DNA of 64,000 nucleotides from Cyclonatronum proteinivorum (GTDB lineage: Bacteria > Bacteroidota > Rhodothermia > Balneolales > Cyclonatronaceae): the NCBI RefSeq assembly GCF_003353065.1, contig NZ_CP027806.1:2128501-2192500 (forward strand). The letters are read 5' to 3'. Within the stretch, counting starts at the first letter, position 1. Each line of letters opens with the position of its first letter. Both the position numbers and the translations under genes were made by a program. The notes under the pieces were generated by a model. It saw nothing but the letters and a program-made list of their open reading frames with translations, did no database searches and was not told the origin of the DNA. Below, one piece after another: positions 61,338 to 64,000 of this stretch.

Positions 61338-64000
61338 ATGCAAACCGCACTCCAACGATTCCTTCCTGTTGCGCTGATACTGTTACTCGGTGCAGAAATG
61401 CTTCAGGCGCAGGCGTTTAACTTTGGCAAGAACCGCGTGCAGTACGAAACCTTCGACTGGCGGATTATTCAGTCGGATCACTTCGATATCTACTACTACG
61501 ATTCGCGGAACTACCTCCTTGCTGAGTTTACGGCCCATAGTCTCGAAGCTTCCTATCAGCAGCTTGCGGTTGACTTTAACCATCAGATCAATGAGCGGAT
61601 CAGGGTTATCATTTATGATTCGCACGCCTCCTTCTCACAGACCAATGTAGTGCAGCTGCCGGTAAACGCGCAGGGGATAGGCGGGGTGACAGATTTGTTC
61701 AAGAACCGGATCACCATGCCGTTTATGGCGGATTACGGGCAGTATCGCCGCGTTTTACAGCATGAGCTTGTGCATGCTATGGTGAATGACGCCTTTTACG
61801 GCGGCAACATAAACGCTTTGCTTGCTGAAGGCCGCCGGGTTTTCCCGCTTTGGGCGGAAGAAGGCCTTGCGGAATGGGTATCACAGGGGTGGGATACCGA
61901 AACCGATATGTGGCTGCGGGACGCAACCATCAACAACTACCTGCCGCCCCTGCAGTTTTTGGGCGGTTTTTTTGCCTACCGCGGCGGACAGGGTTTCTGG
62001 GATTTCATCGTGCAGGAATACGGTCGTGAGAAAATCGCGGAAGTTTTCGACCGCATGAAACTGAACCGCAACTTTGAGCTGAGCATGCGGCAGTCAACCG
62101 GTCTGACGATTGAAGAACTCAGTGAGCGCTGGAAAGACTGGCTGCAGCGGAAATATTTCCCGGAAGTAACCGACCGCGAAAACCTGCGCAATATCGGCAC
62201 CAACATCACCCGCCGTGAATTCCGGGGAAGCTTCAACACAAGCCCGGCTCTCTCCCCGCAAGGCGACCGAATCGCGATGATAACCAACCGGCGCGGCTTT
62301 TTTGATGTGGTTGTGATTGACGCAAATACCGGAAACCTGATCAAAACACTGGTGCGTGGTGAAGACAATGTGGATTTTGAAGAGCTCAACATCCTTCAGC
62401 CCAACCTCTCCTGGTCACCGGACGGGCAGCGCATAGCCCTTTCAACCACAACCCGCGGTCGCAACGATATTGCTATTGTAGAGTACGAAACCGGACGCAT
62501 ACAAAAGATTTTGTTCCCAACGCTTAACTCCATTCGCTCAGTCGCATGGTCGCCAGACGGAAAACGGCTTGCCTTTCAGGGAACCGAAGGCTCTTTCATC
62601 AACATCTATGTGTATGAGCTCGAAACCGGCGATTTCGTGAACCTCACGAATGATGTTTTCAGCGACAGCGATCCCGCCTGGAGCAACGATTCGGAGTCCG
62701 TACTTTTTGCGTCGGACCGCGGCGGCAGGGTTGACCTTGGCGTGCACCGCGAGAATTATTTCATGCTGGCAAACCCTAACCTGCACCAAACCGACATTTA
62801 TAAAGTCAGGGTTGGAGACGACCGCGCAACCCGGCTGACCAACACGCCGACCTGGAACGAGAGCAGCCCGCAAATGACCAATGATGGCAGGGTAGTGTAT
62901 GTGTCGGATCAGAACGGGATCAACAACGTTTACGTCATGAACCTGCAAACCCGCGTGTCCCGACCGGCAACGGATCTGATTACCGGCGTTATGCAGCTTT
63001 CCATCACCCCGGATGGTTCGAAGGCTGCGGTTAACAGTATTAATGAAGGCTTCCTTGATATTTTCGTCATCAACAATCCGCTGGAGCGCATTAAATCCGG
63101 AAACCTGCGGCCCAATCAGTGGGCGCAGCGCCGTGCCCGTGAAATGGAAGAGCAGCGGGTGCCGGCCGTTGGGTTTTCGCGGAATATTTTTGTGAGTGAG
63201 TTTCGGGATGATGGCTTTGTGGCCGATCTTCCGCAGGAAGAAGTTGAAGTAATTGTGGAGCAGCCGGAAGAGCGCGAAGAAACCCGTCGCTCAGACGTCA
63301 TTGACTTCCGCAATTATCAGTTTATGGATGATCTGGAAGAAGAATTCGCCGATACAGAGCGGGATGATCTCTTCCGCCTGACCGATAACCGCACGGAAGA
63401 CGGGCTCTTTATCCCCAAAGATTTCCGCCTGCAGTTTTCGCCTGACTTTGCGCAGGGGTCGGCCGGGGGAACCATTGGCTCACAGTTTGGTGCCTTTTCA
63501 TTCCTGCAGGCTTCTGTGAGTGATGTGCTCGGGTATCACCGCCTTACGTTTGCGGGCAACCTTGTCTTCGACCTGCGGAATGCCAGCTACTTTGTGCAGT
63601 ACGCCTATTTGAGAAACCGTACCAACTACTTTGCGAGCTTTGTCCACAACGGATTTGCATTCCAGACCTTTGGCGGTCAGCTTGTCCGGTACCGCATTTA
63701 TTCCGGAGATTTTGGGATTTCGTACCCCCTCAACCGATTTGAGCGCCTGGAATTTTCGCAGGCATTTATCGGCCTCTCAAGGGATTTGAGCAGCATTCAG
63801 ATCGGGACGCAGTCAACCCTCGAGCGGGACTTCATCCTGTATCCGCAGGCACGCTACGTGCGCGATGTAACCATCCCCGGATTTTTGTCGCCTCAGAAAG
63901 GGCACAGGCTCGCCATTGAGTTTTCAGGTGGTCTGCCCGTTTCTGACGCCTTTCTCGGTTTCGCCTCCCTCACAGGTGATGTGCGGCAGTATATCAGCCT
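61338..64000 (+). CDS. Exported gluzincin/TolB-propeller/beta-barrel protein (cut by right edge)
   Basis: The gene starts at 61338 and runs open to the window end (887 codons seen). A signal peptide (MQTALQRFLPVALILLLGAE, cleavage near AQA) is followed by a peptidase-like domain with HELVH at residues 142-146 and WAEEGLAEW (E174/E175), the arrangement of gluzincin metalloproteases. Then come WD40-like TolB/PD40 repeats (SPDGQRIALSTT, SPDGKRLAFQG, NDSESVLFASDRGG, and others) to about residue 560. A linker with Glu-rich regions (EEVEVIVEQPEEREE) leads into a beta-strand-rich region typical of an outer-membrane barrel. It is probably an outer-membrane protein of unknown function; related Bacteroidota genes are annotated as Tol biopolymer transporter or BamA/TamA-like. 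Confidence 0.85.
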   Translation, partial: MQTALQRFLPVALILLLGAEMLQAQAFNFGKNRVQYETFDWRIIQSDHFDIYYYDSRNYLLAEFTAHSLEASYQQLAVDFNHQINERIRVIIYDSHASFSQTNVVQLPVNAQGIGGVTDLFKNRITMPFMADYGQYRRVLQHELVHAMVNDAFYGGNINALLAEGRRVFPLWAEEGLAEWVSQGWDTETDMWLRDATINNYLPPLQFLGGFFAYRGGQGFWDFIVQEYGREKIAEVFDRMKLNRNFELSMRQSTGLTIEELSERWKDWLQRKYFPEVTDRENLRNIGTNITRREFRGSFNTSPALSPQGDRIAMITNRRGFFDVVVIDANTGNLIKTLVRGEDNVDFEELNILQPNLSWSPDGQRIALSTTTRGRNDIAIVEYETGRIQKILFPTLNSIRSVAWSPDGKRLAFQGTEGSFINIYVYELETGDFVNLTNDVFSDSDPAWSNDSESVLFASDRGGRVDLGVHRENYFMLANPNLHQTDIYKVRVGDDRATRLTNTPTWNESSPQMTNDGRVVYVSDQNGINNVYVMNLQTRVSRPATDLITGVMQLSITPDGSKAAVNSINEGFLDIFVINNPLERIKSGNLRPNQWAQRRAREMEEQRVPAVGFSRNIFVSEFRDDGFVADLPQEEVEVIVEQPEEREETRRSDVIDFRNYQFMDDLEEEFADTERDDLFRLTDNRTEDGLFIPKDFRLQFSPDFAQGSAGGTIGSQFGAFSFLQASVSDVLGYHRLTFAGNLVFDLRNASYFVQYAYLRNRTNYFASFVHNGFAFQTFGGQLVRYRIYSGDFGISYPLNRFERLEFSQAFIGLSRDLSSIQIGTQSTLERDFILYPQARYVRDVTIPGFLSPQKGHRLAIEFSGGLPVSDAFLGFASLTGDVRQYIS

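Overview
The window looks like a stretch of chromosome from a Gram-negative member of the Bacteroidota/Balneolota/Rhodothermota (FCB) assemblage. I favour Balneolota, but this is inferred from gene content alone. The pointers are an LptC lipoprotein with an OstA/LptA-like protein, TamB, isochorismate-type menaquinone synthesis, a DUF5687-like ABC permease, a 29-residue bS22/mS38-like basic peptide, few Shine-Dalgarno sequences, and a TTTG/TAnnTTTG-like promoter before rimP. No rRNA, tRNA, CRISPR array or complete insertion sequence was seen.

Layout. 1-676 is non-coding and full of nested inverted repeats. 677-4381 (minus) is a compact operon: a Q-rich membrane-anchored protein, pdxB, an ABC permease and its ATPase. 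4691-13590 (plus) is a collinear run: pyrimidine-nucleoside phosphorylase, pspA, two coiled-coil unknowns (one membrane-bound), a crotonase, a CNNM/CorC protein, a two-domain AAA+ ATPase and prmA. 13792-14766 (minus) is a Sua5-type threonylcarbamoyl-AMP synthase. 14885-16018 is an AT-rich island with an AP2-like DNA-binding protein and a 226-bp MITE-like element. 16019-17794 (minus) is umuDC. 17956-23946 (minus) is menF-menD-menH-menB plus a short-chain dehydrogenase. 24425-25494 (plus) holds a GNAT acetyltransferase and an exported DUF4440-like protein. 25585-28919 (minus) is a four-gene set: DUF192 lipoprotein, ABC ATPase, MacB/FtsX-like permease with a very His-rich loop, and a DUF3299 protein. 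I read this set as a zinc-handling transporter.

29264-43907 (plus) is the translation/RNA-processing block rimP-nusA-infB-rbfA-truB-ribF-rpsO-pnp, then an M16 protease, asnS, holA and an ECF sigma factor. 44174-48577 (minus) carries an alanine symporter, upp, lptC and an OstA-like gene. 48805-50024 (plus) has an HU protein, a TPR protein and the 29-residue ribosomal-type peptide. A conserved unknown (50176-50823, minus) is divergent from an RqcH/NFACT gene, which heads aroK-aroB-tamB-rnr. The right edge cuts a large exported gluzincin/TolB-propeller/beta-barrel protein.

Themes. Many genes serve envelope upkeep: PspA and its partners, CNNM, LptC/OstA, TamB and the edge protein. The long plus-strand block couples transcription antitermination, translation initiation, ribosome maturation and RNA decay. 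The least-explained parts are the Psp-linked coiled-coil/AAA set, the His-loop transporter and the AP2/MITE island.
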